Notes: generated by a model from the sequence alone, not told the origin. 64,000 bases of DNA from Psychroserpens burtonensis DSM 12212 (GCF_000425305.1 NZ_AUDE01000012.1:1-64000); one strand, 5' to 3'; positions 18,535 to 28,418 are shown, counted from the first letter of the stretch. Translations and numbers: made by a program.

Positions 18535-20223
18535 ATGCAGCTTTCAGAACAAGAATTAGTAAGACGCGAGAAACTCGTAAAATTAAGAGCCTTAGGCATC
18601 AACCCTTATCCTGCAGATTTATTTCCTGTAGATCACACCTCAAAACAGATTAAAGACAATTTTGAAAATGGTAAAAAGGTTGTTATTGCTGGTCGATTAA
18701 TGGTTATTAATATTCAAGGAAAAGCTTCTTTTGGACAGTTACAAGATAGTGAAGGTCGCATTCAATTATATTTTAATAGAGATGAAATATGTACTGGCGA
18801 AGACAAATCTTTATATAACGATGTCTTTAAAAAATTATTAGATTTAGGAGATTTCGTAGGTATTGAAGGTGAATTATTCACAACACAAGTTGGCGAAAAA
18901 ACCGTCATGGTAAAGCATTTTAAATTGCTAAGTAAATCTTTAAAACCCTTACCAATTCCTAAACAAAAAGACGGCAAAATTTATGATGCTTTTACAGATC
19001 CAGAATTACGTTACAGGCAACGTTATGCAGATTTGGTAGTAAATCCAAAAGTTAAAGAAGTCTTTGTGAAGCGCACAAAGTTGTTCACTGCAATGCGTGA
19101 GTTTTTCAATACATCGGGATATTTCGAAGTAGAAACACCTATCCTTCAACCTATTCCTGGAGGTGCAGCTGCTCGTCCGTTTATTACACATCACAATAGT
19201 TTGGACATTCCGTTATATATGAGAATTGCCAATGAGTTGTATTTAAAACGATTGATTGTTGGTGGTTTTGATGGTGTCTATGAGTTTTCTAAAAACTTTA
19301 GAAATGAAGGAATGGATAGAACTCATAATCCTGAGTTCACCGCTATGGAAATCTATGTATCCTATAAAGATTACAATTGGATGATGGATTTTTGCGAGCG
19401 TCTTTTAGAACATTGCGCAATGGCTGTTAATGGTACAACAGAAGCCACCTTTGGAGAGCATAAAATCAACTTCAAAGCACCTTATGCTCGTGTAACCATG
19501 GCAGATTCTATAAAACATTTTACGGGTTTTGATATTACGAGTAAGAGTGAGTCTGAAATTCGCCAAGCTGCAAAAGACATGCATATTGAGGTTGACGATA
19601 CTATGGGTAAAGGGAAGCTTATTGATGAGATTTTTGGCGAAAAATGTGAGGGTAATTATATCCAACCAACGTTTATTACCGATTATCCAAAAGAAATGAG
19701 CCCTTTATGTAAAGAACATCGGGATAATCCTGAACTAACAGAGCGTTTTGAATTGATGGTCTGTGGGAAAGAGATTGCTAACGCCTATTCTGAGTTGAAT
19801 GATCCAATTGATCAACGTGAGCGCTTTGAGCATCAACTAAAACTTGCCGCAAAAGGTGATGATGAAGCTACCGAATTTATAGATGAAGACTTTTTACGTG
19901 CCCTAGAATATGGCATGCCTCCAACCTCTGGAATGGGAATTGGAATGGATCGTTTAGTGATGTTTTTAACAAACAATCAATCCATCCAAGAAGTATTATT
20001 TTTCCCTCAAATGCGCCCAGAAAGGAAGAAAGTTGAAATGAGTGAAGAAGAGAAAGCAATTTTCACCATCCTTAAATCAAATTCGCCAATAGCTCTTAAT
20101 GACCTTAAAGCACAATCTGGTTTAAGCAACAAAAAGTGGGATAAATCTATAAAAGGATTAACATCTAAAAGTGTTGCAAAAGTCATCAAGAACGATGATG
20201 ACTTGTTTGTTGAAATGGTTTAA
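18535..20223 (+). CDS. lysS: Lysyl-tRNA synthetase (class II)
   Basis: A 562-aa enzyme that charges tRNA-Lys. The N-terminal anticodon-binding OB fold covers about 55-150 ([21 protein letters not shown]). The class II core has motif 2 ([18 protein letters not shown], near 254) and motif 3 ([15 protein letters not shown], near 467). The C-terminal extension of about 60 residues after the core (from [20 protein letters not shown]) is longer than E. coli LysS and is, as I recall, usual in Flavobacteriia. It has its own promoter and a terminator on each side, so it is a single-gene unit. Confidence 0.97.
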   Translation: MQLSEQELVRREKLVKLRALGINPYPADLFPVDHTSKQIKDNFENGKKVVIAGRLMVINIQGKASFGQLQDSEGRIQLYFNRDEICTGEDKSLYNDVFKKLLDLGDFVGIEGELFTTQVGEKTVMVKHFKLLSKSLKPLPIPKQKDGKIYDAFTDPELRYRQRYADLVVNPKVKEVFVKRTKLFTAMREFFNTSGYFEVETPILQPIPGGAAARPFITHHNSLDIPLYMRIANELYLKRLIVGGFDGVYEFSKNFRNEGMDRTHNPEFTAMEIYVSYKDYNWMMDFCERLLEHCAMAVNGTTEATFGEHKINFKAPYARVTMADSIKHFTGFDITSKSESEIRQAAKDMHIEVDDTMGKGKLIDEIFGEKCEGNYIQPTFITDYPKEMSPLCKEHRDNPELTERFELMVCGKEIANAYSELNDPIDQRERFEHQLKLAAKGDDEATEFIDEDFLRALEYGMPPTSGMGIGMDRLVMFLTNNQSIQEVLFFPQMRPERKKVEMSEEEKAIFTILKSNSPIALNDLKAQSGLSNKKWDKSIKGLTSKSVAKVIKNDDDLFVEMV

Positions 20224-20276
20224 TACCCAATTTTCTGCGGAAAATATATTAAAGACTATATAGAACATAAAATCAC

Positions 20277-20309
20277 AAAGCATATTCTTAATTAGGATAT
20301 GCTTTTTTG
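20277..20309 (+). terminator. Intrinsic terminator of lysS
   Basis: An 11-bp stem (AAAGCATATTC with GGATATGCTTT, one G-U pair) is followed by TTTTTTG. It lies 53 bases past the stop codon of lysS. Confidence 0.85.
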
Positions 20310-20331
20310 TTTTCTCAAGCCTTGAGAAAAC
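20309..20331 (+). repeat. Perfect 11-bp inverted repeat with one-base centre
   Basis: GTTTTCTCAAG is followed by one C and then CTTGAGAAAAC. Such a tight palindrome resembles a dimeric-regulator operator more than an RNA hairpin, which would need a larger loop. It lies 120 bases before the diheme lipoprotein gene. Function unknown. Confidence 0.45.
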
Positions 20332-20451
20332 AAATAGATCAAAATTATTATTATTTCAAAGTCAAAATACTACCTAACAACGAATTAATAAGTCTTCTGA
20401 GAATAAAATTACTACTTTCGTTGTGCTATTAATCAGAAACAAAGAACCCAA

Positions 20452-21987
20452 ATGTTTAAAAAAATTGCTTTATTGCTGTTTGTCTCAGTATTTATAACTG
20501 CCTGCAATACTGATGACGACATGGTAGCTGCTTGTAATGTTGTTAATAGCGTATCATCAAATTCAGTAACAGATAGTTCAACAAATATATCTTGGAATGA
20601 TGCTAGCAATACAGGATCCTACATTGTCGAATATGGCCTTTCTGGCTTTGCAATAGGCGGAGGTACTTCACTATCGTCAACAAATACTAATATTTCTATT
20701 TCAGAATTGCAAGGTAACACAACGTATGATGTGTATGTTCAAACAGTTTGCTCTGAGAATAACATAAGTATGCTTACTGATGTGTATAGTTTTACAACGT
20801 CTGAAACACCATGTGCAGCAGTTACAAATATAAGTTCAAGCATGATTACAGATACGTCTGCAGTTATAGCATGGGAAGATACTGTTAACACAGGTAGCAC
20901 TTATGAGTTAGAATTTGGAGCCCTTGGATTTAGTCTAGGTTCTGGGACAACCCTAGCAGCCAACAATACATCTTTAGAAATTACAGGTCTATTACCTAAT
21001 ACCAATTACGACTTCTATATTAAAGCTATTTGTAATGTTAGTAATGTGAGCCCTAGTACGAATCAAAATACGTTCACAACATTAGCAATTCCTGTTATTC
21101 CAGAATTTAGACCAACACTTTCAGAATTGAATTTATTCATAGACGACCTCAACAATTTAGATATTACACCTTATGGTTTTGAATACAATTTAAATTCAAA
21201 ATTATTTTCAGATTACGCTACAAAACAACGCTTTTTTGTTTTACCTACGGGTGAAAAATTAACATATAATGGAGAAGGCTTACCTATTTTTCCGGAAAAT
21301 TCAATCATAGTAAAAACATTTTACTACAATATTGATGATAGAGATCCATCACTTGGACAAAAAATTATAGAAACGAGACTACTTATAAAGATTGATGGAT
21401 CATGGGAAACTGGAGACTACAAATGGAATGACGCTCAAACTGAAGCTTTTTTAGATTTCAATGGAAGCACTGTTCCTGTGAGTTGGATTGACTCTGAAGG
21501 CCAATCTAATAGTGTTAACTATGAAATCCCATCAAATACAGATTGCTTTAAATGTCACCAAACGAGTGGCTCAATGACTCCAATAGGTCCAAAAATGCGT
21601 ACTATCAACTTTGACTTTAATGGATCAAATCAAATACAGCGTTTAATTGATAATGATATGCTCGAGGGTTTATCTGACCCAACAAGCGTGAGTCTTTTAC
21701 CTAAATGGGACGACCCAACGGTATCTTTAGACAGGCGCGCGCGCGCCTACATGGATATCAATTGTGCGCACTGTCATATTCAAGGTGGTTTTTGTGAAGA
21801 ACAATCAAATTTAAGATTAGGATATGAAACGGCTTATGAAGAATCTTCAATCTCACAAAGTCGCAATAGTATTCTAACAAGAATTCAAAATACAATCCCA
21901 CAATATGGGATGCCTTTAATTGGCACTACAATTATTCATGACGAAGGCGTTGACCTGCTTATTGAGTACATCAACTCACTTGAGTAA
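20452..21987 (+). CDS. Diheme c-type cytochrome-like lipoprotein with two fibronectin III domains
   Basis: A 511-aa protein with a lipobox (FITAC, Cys18) followed by NTDDD, which favours surface display. Two fibronectin type III modules follow (about 27-120 and 124-214, each ending in a NTTYDVYVQTVC or NTNYDFYIKAIC strand). The C-terminal 300 residues fit the SO2930/TIGR03806 family, with two heme c motifs: CFKCH (365-369) and CAHCH (438-442). The protein should therefore be exported and heme-loaded. Its redox partner is unknown. It is a tandem paralogue of the next gene, which has one FN3 module fewer. A run of (GC) repeats at 21734-21745 falls in the coding region. Confidence 0.85.
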   Translation: MFKKIALLLFVSVFITACNTDDDMVAACNVVNSVSSNSVTDSSTNISWNDASNTGSYIVEYGLSGFAIGGGTSLSSTNTNISISELQGNTTYDVYVQTVCSENNISMLTDVYSFTTSETPCAAVTNISSSMITDTSAVIAWEDTVNTGSTYELEFGALGFSLGSGTTLAANNTSLEITGLLPNTNYDFYIKAICNVSNVSPSTNQNTFTTLAIPVIPEFRPTLSELNLFIDDLNNLDITPYGFEYNLNSKLFSDYATKQRFFVLPTGEKLTYNGEGLPIFPENSIIVKTFYYNIDDRDPSLGQKIIETRLLIKIDGSWETGDYKWNDAQTEAFLDFNGSTVPVSWIDSEGQSNSVNYEIPSNTDCFKCHQTSGSMTPIGPKMRTINFDFNGSNQIQRLIDNDMLEGLSDPTSVSLLPKWDDPTVSLDRRARAYMDINCAHCHIQGGFCEEQSNLRLGYETAYEESSISQSRNSILTRIQNTIPQYGMPLIGTTIIHDEGVDLLIEYINSLE

Positions 21988-22019
21988 TCCAGCAAAATTT
22001 CAAAATAATAAGTAACAAA

Positions 22020-22045
22020 AAAGCCACGATGTCGTGGCTTTCTTG
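22020..22045 (+). terminator. Terminator between the two diheme lipoprotein genes
   Basis: A perfect 10-bp stem (AAAGCCACGA with TCGTGGCTTT) with a 2-base spacer is followed by a short T-rich tail (CTTG). The two paralogues may therefore be transcribed separately. Confidence 0.65.
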
Positions 22046-22113
22046 TCGACACTAAGAATTACTATTTTTTTATTAAATTCGTACTCCAATTGTAAAAAGA
22101 AAAAGCATCACAT

Positions 22114-23370
22114 ATGTTCAAAAAAATATGCTTATTAATTTTCACCCTTACGTTTTTATTTAATTGTACTAGTGATGATGATTTAATTGCAGCGTGTGAT
22201 CAAGGTATTAATGTATCATCGAGTTCTGTAACTGATAACTCAGCAATATTGTCTTGGGACAGTGAAAGCACAACAGCACTTTACACACTAGAGTATGGAA
22301 TTACTGGATTTTCCTTAGGATTTGGAACATTAATTTCTACATCAGAAACTAGTATTGACCTTCTAAGTTTAAATCCTAATACCACCTATGATACTTATTT
22401 ACAAACTATTTGCTCGGCGAGTAATATTAGTATGTATACCAATGTTTATAGTTTTACGACCAATTCACCAGCTGTAATTCCTGAGTTTAAACCAACACTT
22501 TCAGAATTAAATCTGTTTGTTGGAAATATTGAAAACTTAGAACCCACACCACAATCATTTGAATACACTTTGAATAGCACGTTATTTTCAGATTATGCCT
22601 ACAAACAACGTTTTATCGTACTTCCTGATGGTGAAAAAATGACTTATAATGGAGATGGCTTACCTTTATTTCCTGACAATTCATTGATTTCCAAGACCTT
22701 TTACTACAATAATAATGAGACAGATTTATCTCTTGGTAAACATATCATCGAAACTAGAATTCTTATAAAAATTGATGGATTGTGGCAAACTGGTGACTAT
22801 AAGTGGAATGCCGCTCAAACTGAAGCTTTTTTAAATCCAGATAGTAGTATTGTTCCAGTAACTTGGATCGGTGCTGATGGAGAAACAAACTCTATTAATT
22901 ACCAAATACCCTCAGACAACCAATGCTTCACTTGCCATAGAAGTAATGAAGTAAAAAGACCAATTGGCCCAAGACTAAGAACATTAAATTTTAATGTGGA
23001 TGGCGTAAATCAATTACAAAGTTTAATTGACAGTGAACTTCTCGACGGATTAACAAATCCATCTGAGGTGACTATTTTACCAAAATGGGATGATACTAAT
23101 TACTCATTAGAGGAACGTGCAAGAGCTTATTTCGATATTAATTGTGCACATTGCCATACTGATGGAGGCTATTGTGAAACACAATCTATATTGAGGCTAG
23201 ACTACGAGAATAGCCTTACAGATTCAAAGATTCAAGATAGAAAGAGCAGTATTATATTTAGGGTCGCCTCAGATTTCCAACCAGGCTTAACAATGCCATG
23301 GATTGGAACGACAATATTGCATGATGAAGGTGTTGCATTAATTTCAGAATATTTGAACACTTTAGAGTAA
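22114..23370 (+). CDS. Diheme c-type cytochrome-like lipoprotein with one fibronectin III domain
   Basis: A 418-aa paralogue of the preceding gene with a lipobox (FLFNC, Cys18) and an acidic TSDDD stretch. One fibronectin III module (about 27-122) precedes the SO2930/TIGR03806-type domain, with heme motifs CFTCH (271-275) and CAHCH (344-348). The two proteins align from the first FN3 module and again over the whole C-terminal domain, so they arose by tandem duplication plus gain or loss of one FN3 module. Probable role: surface or periplasmic electron carrier; the substrate is unknown. Confidence 0.85.
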   Translation: MFKKICLLIFTLTFLFNCTSDDDLIAACDQGINVSSSSVTDNSAILSWDSESTTALYTLEYGITGFSLGFGTLISTSETSIDLLSLNPNTTYDTYLQTICSASNISMYTNVYSFTTNSPAVIPEFKPTLSELNLFVGNIENLEPTPQSFEYTLNSTLFSDYAYKQRFIVLPDGEKMTYNGDGLPLFPDNSLISKTFYYNNNETDLSLGKHIIETRILIKIDGLWQTGDYKWNAAQTEAFLNPDSSIVPVTWIGADGETNSINYQIPSDNQCFTCHRSNEVKRPIGPRLRTLNFNVDGVNQLQSLIDSELLDGLTNPSEVTILPKWDDTNYSLEERARAYFDINCAHCHTDGGYCETQSILRLDYENSLTDSKIQDRKSSIIFRVASDFQPGLTMPWIGTTILHDEGVALISEYLNTLE

Positions 23371-23518
23371 AATTATAAAAAAACTCACTTTAGGCTGGCT
23401 TTATCTATTTCTCGATTTACTAAATATTAAGTTAAATTAATATTAAAAGCAGCCTATACATTTTCATCACACATAGGGATTTCTTATTTTAGAAGACTAA
23501 TTTAAAAAATCAACCACC

Positions 23519-26002
23519 TTGAAACACTTTACTATTAAACTACTTCTAGTAGTTTCCGTATTCTTCGTTGCTGTATCCTGTTCAACAGCAAAGAAAGCAA
23601 GCAAAAAAGAGGCAGCTGCAGCTGCTAAAACTCCAGCAAAGAAGCCTGTAAAAAATGACCCCAAACCTTATAACAAAGTCATTACTAAAGATGCAAAAAG
23701 TGATGTTGGACTTTTTACTGTTCACACATTAGATGACAAATACTACTACGAAATTCCAGATTCTCTTTTTGATAGAGAGATGTTAATGGTGACTCGTATT
23801 TCTAAAACTGCCAGCGGATTAGGTTTTGGTGGTGGAAAACAAAATGAACAAGTATTGCGTTGGGAGAAAAAAGGCAAAAAAGTAATTGTACGCGTTGTAT
23901 CTTATAACGTTGTTGCCGCAGACTCACTGCCAATTAGTGAAGCAGTCGTAAATTCAAATTTTGAACCTGTTCTATATACGTTTCCAATTGAGGCATTCAG
24001 TAAAGATTCAACAAGTACGGTAATCGATGCGACACCTTTATTTGAAAAAGACGTGAAATCTTTGGGCTTACCTTCTTTCCGAAGAACACCTTACAAAATA
24101 ACACGCTTAGAAAGTGATAAATCTTTTATTGAAAACATCAAAAGTTACCCAAGAAATATTGAAGCGCGACACGTAAAAACATATGCTGCAGGAAGACCTC
24201 CTTCTAATTCAAGCACGGGAAGTATTTCTATTGAAATTAATAACTCTATGATCTTATTACCAGACACCCCAATGAAGCGTCGTTATTTTGATGAGCGAGT
24301 TGGTTGGTTTACAAGTAGTCAAACAGATTACGGATTAGAGGATCAAAAAAGTAAATCTTTAGAGTTTTTAGACCGCTGGAGATTAGAAGTTAAAGATGAG
24401 GACATCGCTGCATTTAATCGCGGAGAATTAGTGATTCCGAAGAAACAAATCGTTTACTACATAGATAGAGCGACGCCTGTAAAATGGAGAAAATACATAA
24501 AACAAGGTATTGAAGATTGGCAAATCGCATTTGAAGCTGCAGGCTTTAAAGAAGCAATTATTGCTATGGATCCACCAACAGCAGAAGAAGACCCGGAATG
24601 GAGCCCAGAAGACGCACGTTACTCGGTTGTACGTTATTTAGCATCTCCTATTCCAAATGCAAATGGACCTCATGTAAGTGATCCTAGAACGGGAGAAATT
24701 CTTGAGAGTGATATTAACTGGTACCACAACGTAATGTCTTTATTACGTGGTTGGTTCTTTGTACAAACTGCTGCTATTAATCCTGAAGCTCAGAGTCCAC
24801 AATTTAAAGATGAAGTTATGGGACGTTTAATTCGTTTTGTATCCTCTCATGAAGTTGGACACACCTTAGGTTTACCTCATAATATGGGAAGTAGTGTTGC
24901 GTATCCAGTAGAAAAATTACGCGATGCAGCATTTACTCAAAAATATGGTACTGCGCCATCAATTATGGATTATGCACGTTTTAACTACGTAGCACAACCA
25001 GGTGATGAAGGTGTCGCACTAATGCCAGATATTGGAACTTATGATAAGTACGCTATTTCTTGGGGCTACAGACCTATCTTCGGAAAAACTGCAGAAGAAG
25101 AAAAGCCTATCCTTAACAAATGGATTATGGATCATGCAGGAGATCCAATGTATCGTTTTGGACACCAACAAGGTGGTGATGTTGTAGATCCAAGTTCTCA
25201 AACTGAAGACTTAGGTGACGATGCTATGTTAGCCAGTTCCTATGGAATTAAAAACTTGAAACGTATTGTACCCAACTTAATTGAGTGGACTACAGAAGCT
25301 GGGGAAGATTATGACGACTTGCAAGAAATGTATGGTCATGTAATTTCTCAGTACAACCGTTATATGGGACACGTTTCTAATAACATTGGTGGTGTTTATG
25401 AAAATTATAAAGCTGCAGATCAGCCAGGAGCAGTCTATACTGCTGTACCAAAAGAGAAACAAGAGGAGGCAATGCAATTCATCCAAGATAATTTATTTAC
25501 AACACAAGATTGGTTGATTGACAAAACTATTTTTGATCGTATAGAATTTACAGGTTCAGTAGAACGTGTTCGCGCAATACAAGTAAGATCACTTAACAAT
25601 ATTATGAGCTTAGGCAAAATGCAACGTTTGACAGAAGCTCATACTTACGATAGTGAAGCGTATTCATTACCTAATATGATGAGTGATCTTCGTAAAGGTA
25701 TTTGGAGTGAATTACAAACGGGTAGTAAAATTGATACTTACAGACGTAATTTACAACGTGCACATATTGATAGATTAGCTCAAATGATGACTATTGGTAA
25801 TCAAAGTGGACGCTCATCTAGTCCTTATGTAAAAATCACTCCTGTTAATACAAGCCAGTCAGATATTAGAGCTGTTGTAAGAGCAGAACTAAAATATTTA
25901 CGTAGCTCTTTGCGTTCATCTCGTGGTGCAGATACCTTAAGTAGAATGCACATTGCAGATGCTCTTGAGCGTATTGATGCGATATTGAATCCTAATGGAT
26001 AA
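23519..26002 (+). CDS. Zinc-dependent metalloprotease lipoprotein (DUF5117/DUF4953 type)
   Basis: An 827-aa protein. The start is TTG at 23519, since no ATG lies before the lipobox (VAVSC, Cys21). An Ala/Lys-rich linker (25-48) precedes a beta-rich domain and the catalytic motif HEVGHTLGLPHNMG (from His444), an extended HExxHxxGxxH zinc site with Glu445 as base. A downstream SIMDYARFNYVAQPGD segment provides the methionine turn typical of metzincins. It is most likely anchored to an envelope membrane and processes proteins outside the cytoplasm. Substrates are unknown. No tight operon partner is seen. Confidence 0.88.
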   Translation: MKHFTIKLLLVVSVFFVAVSCSTAKKASKKEAAAAAKTPAKKPVKNDPKPYNKVITKDAKSDVGLFTVHTLDDKYYYEIPDSLFDREMLMVTRISKTASGLGFGGGKQNEQVLRWEKKGKKVIVRVVSYNVVAADSLPISEAVVNSNFEPVLYTFPIEAFSKDSTSTVIDATPLFEKDVKSLGLPSFRRTPYKITRLESDKSFIENIKSYPRNIEARHVKTYAAGRPPSNSSTGSISIEINNSMILLPDTPMKRRYFDERVGWFTSSQTDYGLEDQKSKSLEFLDRWRLEVKDEDIAAFNRGELVIPKKQIVYYIDRATPVKWRKYIKQGIEDWQIAFEAAGFKEAIIAMDPPTAEEDPEWSPEDARYSVVRYLASPIPNANGPHVSDPRTGEILESDINWYHNVMSLLRGWFFVQTAAINPEAQSPQFKDEVMGRLIRFVSSHEVGHTLGLPHNMGSSVAYPVEKLRDAAFTQKYGTAPSIMDYARFNYVAQPGDEGVALMPDIGTYDKYAISWGYRPIFGKTAEEEKPILNKWIMDHAGDPMYRFGHQQGGDVVDPSSQTEDLGDDAMLASSYGIKNLKRIVPNLIEWTTEAGEDYDDLQEMYGHVISQYNRYMGHVSNNIGGVYENYKAADQPGAVYTAVPKEKQEEAMQFIQDNLFTTQDWLIDKTIFDRIEFTGSVERVRAIQVRSLNNIMSLGKMQRLTEAHTYDSEAYSLPNMMSDLRKGIWSELQTGSKIDTYRRNLQRAHIDRLAQMMTIGNQSGRSSSPYVKITPVNTSQSDIRAVVRAELKYLRSSLRSSRGADTLSRMHIADALERIDAILNPNG

Positions 26003-26060
26003 TTAATTAGACTTGTTTATCAGACACTTTAGTGTGTTTATATAAGATAAGAAATATGGG

Positions 26061-26097
26061 AAAAGCTTCAGAGAAATCTGGAGCTTTTTCTTTTTTT
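26061..26097 (+). terminator. Intrinsic terminator of the metalloprotease gene
   Basis: A 12-bp stem (AAAAGCTTCAGA with TCTGGAGCTTTT, one G-U pair) closes a GAAA tetraloop and is followed by TTCTTTTTTT. Confidence 0.85.
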
Positions 26098-26103
26098 AGT
26101 TTA

Positions 26104-26111
26104 TATCTTTG
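26104..26111 (+). promoter_or_regulatory. -7 element of the RDD gene
   Basis: TATCTTTG matches TANNTTTG and lies 17 bases before the ATG, just after the preceding terminator. No TTG is found at the expected distance. Confidence 0.5.
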
Positions 26112-26128
26112 AACCTTAGTTTTAACCT

Positions 26129-26752
26129 ATGAAAATAACGCACCAAAAATACCCAGATCACAACTTAGCCAACGAAACTGAACGTGGTGAAAATCTAGGT
26201 ATCGATTTTATTTTATCTTCTATTTTAGGACTTCTAGTTGTAGCAATCATCTACCTAATCTATCCTTCAATAATATTAGGGTTTTCAATATATCTTAAAG
26301 CTTTCGGCATTTATCTAGGTGTCAGATTTGTGTATTATTTTTGTTTTGAAGTTATGTATAGTAGAACTCCTGGGAAATTCCAAACACAAACAAAAGTGGT
26401 CAATAAGGATGGTAAAAAACCGAGTATTTATCAATTACTTATAAGAAGTATAAGTAGATTTATTAGTATTTTTTCTGGAATTAGCGATGACGAAAGAGCT
26501 ATTCATGACACGATATCTAATACGTTTGTTGTTCAAGACAGTACTTTAAAAAGGATAGAATCTAGACAACCAATGATCCTGTTATTCAATTTACTTTTGG
26601 TTGTTTGTTGGGTTTATTACTTCACAGTTAATCTTGATAAATCATCTTCAGAAACCGCCTTACTCCTTGCGCTAATACTCGCAACAGTTTATGCAGTACT
26701 GGTTGGATTTAGAAGAATTGGCAAAAAAAAAGCACTAAAAAAATACAGATAA
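26129..26752 (+). CDS. RDD-family membrane protein
   Basis: A 207-aa protein with four hydrophobic segments (about 27-45, 50-75, 148-165, 175-195). The segment ERGENLGIDFI and the following YSRTPGKFQTQTKVVN resemble RDD-family proteins, in which conserved Arg and Asp residues face membrane helices; the first Arg of the classic signature is not exactly at the usual place. RDD proteins include possible cation antiporters, but most are uncharacterised. The gene ends 6 bases from the convergent hydrolase gene with no visible terminator. Confidence 0.6.
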   Translation: MKITHQKYPDHNLANETERGENLGIDFILSSILGLLVVAIIYLIYPSIILGFSIYLKAFGIYLGVRFVYYFCFEVMYSRTPGKFQTQTKVVNKDGKKPSIYQLLIRSISRFISIFSGISDDERAIHDTISNTFVVQDSTLKRIESRQPMILLFNLLLVVCWVYYFTVNLDKSSSETALLLALILATVYAVLVGFRRIGKKKALKKYR

Positions 26753-26758
26753 ACCGCC

Positions 26759-27580
26759 TTAGAGAATAGAATCAATTCCTTTCCTATATTCTTCAAAATC
26801 AATCAGATTATTATGACTACCACTTTCTATGGTGATCAACATCGCTTTGTTTTTTAAGACCACCGCTTTTAATTTTTCTGCGGAAGAATATGGTACCACA
26901 CTATCATCTGTGCCATGAAACATAGTAATTGGACATTTTACATCCACTATAAACTCATTTGATGGAAACTTATATTTCAGCAATGAAGACACAGGAAAAA
27001 CAGGAAATCGATTTTTAGCTACATCCAAAATACTATAATAAGGTGTTTCTAAAACCAATTGCTTCGGGTTATTTTTAGAAGCCAAAAACGTTGCAATACC
27101 GGTTCCTAAAGAACGACCGTAGATGGTAATACTGCTTTCCGAATACTGCTTCAATAAATAATCGTAACAATATTGCGCATCCTCATAAAAAGCTTGCTCG
27201 CTAAGTTTCCCTTTGCTTTTTCCATAGGTACGATAATCCATAATGAGTACGTCATAATCTTTTGCCACGAAAAATTGAGAAATCAGTCCCCAACGACTTA
27301 AATCTCCTGCATTCCCATGGAAATATAAAATAACTCCCTTTGGGTGTTCGGTTTTAAAATGAATAGCATTGATACTAACGTTTTCTGAAGGTTTAAGAAA
27401 CAGCTCTTCAAAAGGATATGCAAATTGATATTGATAATCTTGAGCTAATTCCGTAGGAAAAAATAGTAGTTTTTCTTGTAAAGAGTAGAGTAATGTGCTT
27501 ATCATAAGATATAAAATCAAAAGTATCTTGAATACTTTGTTAAGCCTTTTTTTTATTCGGTTTTGAGGAATGGATGACAT
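26759..27580 (-). CDS. Alpha/beta hydrolase, membrane-anchored
   Basis: A 273-aa protein with one N-terminal hydrophobic helix (about 15-33) and an alpha/beta hydrolase fold. The oxyanion region is YFHGNAGDLSRW (87-98), the nucleophile is Ser157 in GRSLGTG, the acid lies in FHGTDDSVVPY and the histidine in GSHNN. It overlaps the end of the upstream paralogue by 41 bases, so translation is probably coupled. Such hydrolases (BEM46/ABHD13-like) have unknown substrates, perhaps acyl esters. Confidence 0.85.
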   Translation of the reverse strand: MSSIPQNRIKKRLNKVFKILLILYLMISTLLYSLQEKLLFFPTELAQDYQYQFAYPFEELFLKPSENVSINAIHFKTEHPKGVILYFHGNAGDLSRWGLISQFFVAKDYDVLIMDYRTYGKSKGKLSEQAFYEDAQYCYDYLLKQYSESSITIYGRSLGTGIATFLASKNNPKQLVLETPYYSILDVAKNRFPVFPVSSLLKYKFPSNEFIVDVKCPITMFHGTDDSVVPYSSAEKLKAVVLKNKAMLITIESGSHNNLIDFEEYRKGIDSIL

Positions 27581-28418
27581 TGATACTTGTGGTTTGTAAA
27601 TCGATGGTTTTAGGTATTTTATTTAAAATATCGTCCAACATAGTATGATACGATTCAAAATTATTTAAGTTTTTATGTCCACCTCCTATCACGGTATGTA
27701 ATTTCGTCAATTTTGGGTTTACTTTCGATAATTTAATACTCGTTTTAAACGGAATTAATTTATCGTGTGTCCCGTGAATAATATGAATTGGACATTGCAC
27801 ATATTTGAGCCATTTATAGGTTGGTAGTGGATATTTTAGCAATAAAGATAAAGGCATAAAAGGAGCATATCGCGCTGTTACTTTGGTTAAACTGTAATAT
27901 GGCGCATCGAGAACCAACATTTTAGGATGGTTCATTGAAGCGAGTTTTGCTGCAAAACCTGAGCCTAGTGATCTTCCGTAGAGAATAATACGATCTTCTG
28001 TTGTTTGCTCTTTGAGCTTATTATAGACGAGTTGTAAATCTCGTTTAATAGCTTTTTGAGAGCGCCTGCCCGTACTTTTACCGAAGCCACGATAATCAAC
28101 CATCAACACATTATAGCCATGTCTTGTAAAATCTACTGCAAACTTACCCCAACCTTTGATGCTTTTAGAATTTCCTTTGAGGTACAAGACAACGCCTTTG
28201 CTTTCTCCCTTAGGGAAAAAGCGTAATCCGTTGATAGTTGCGCCATCACGCGTTTCAAGGTTATACTCCTTCGTTTCCTGATTTTCATAGTCAAACTGAA
28301 AATCTATTGGCAACTTCTCTGGCTTAAAGAGCATGTAGTCTTGTAAATAATACAATGCGATACTAATTGCAATATAAATCACAAGAACTGTAATAATACT
28401 AGATAACCAATATGCCAT
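27540..28418 (-). CDS. Alpha/beta hydrolase, membrane-anchored (paralogue)
   Basis: A 292-aa protein with an N-terminal membrane helix (about 6-25), nucleophile Ser150 in GRSLGSG, an acid in IHGTHDKLIPF and a histidine in GGHKN. In the oxyanion region the usual HGN is KGN (81-83), unlike the downstream paralogue, which has HGN. It ends in a lysine-rich tail (KPNKKKA). It is clearly a tandem duplicate of the next gene and overlaps it. Confidence 0.83.
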   Translation of the reverse strand: MAYWLSSIITVLVIYIAISIALYYLQDYMLFKPEKLPIDFQFDYENQETKEYNLETRDGATINGLRFFPKGESKGVVLYLKGNSKSIKGWGKFAVDFTRHGYNVLMVDYRGFGKSTGRRSQKAIKRDLQLVYNKLKEQTTEDRIILYGRSLGSGFAAKLASMNHPKMLVLDAPYYSLTKVTARYAPFMPLSLLLKYPLPTYKWLKYVQCPIHIIHGTHDKLIPFKTSIKLSKVNPKLTKLHTVIGGGHKNLNNFESYHTMLDDILNKIPKTIDLQTTSINVIHSSKPNKKKA

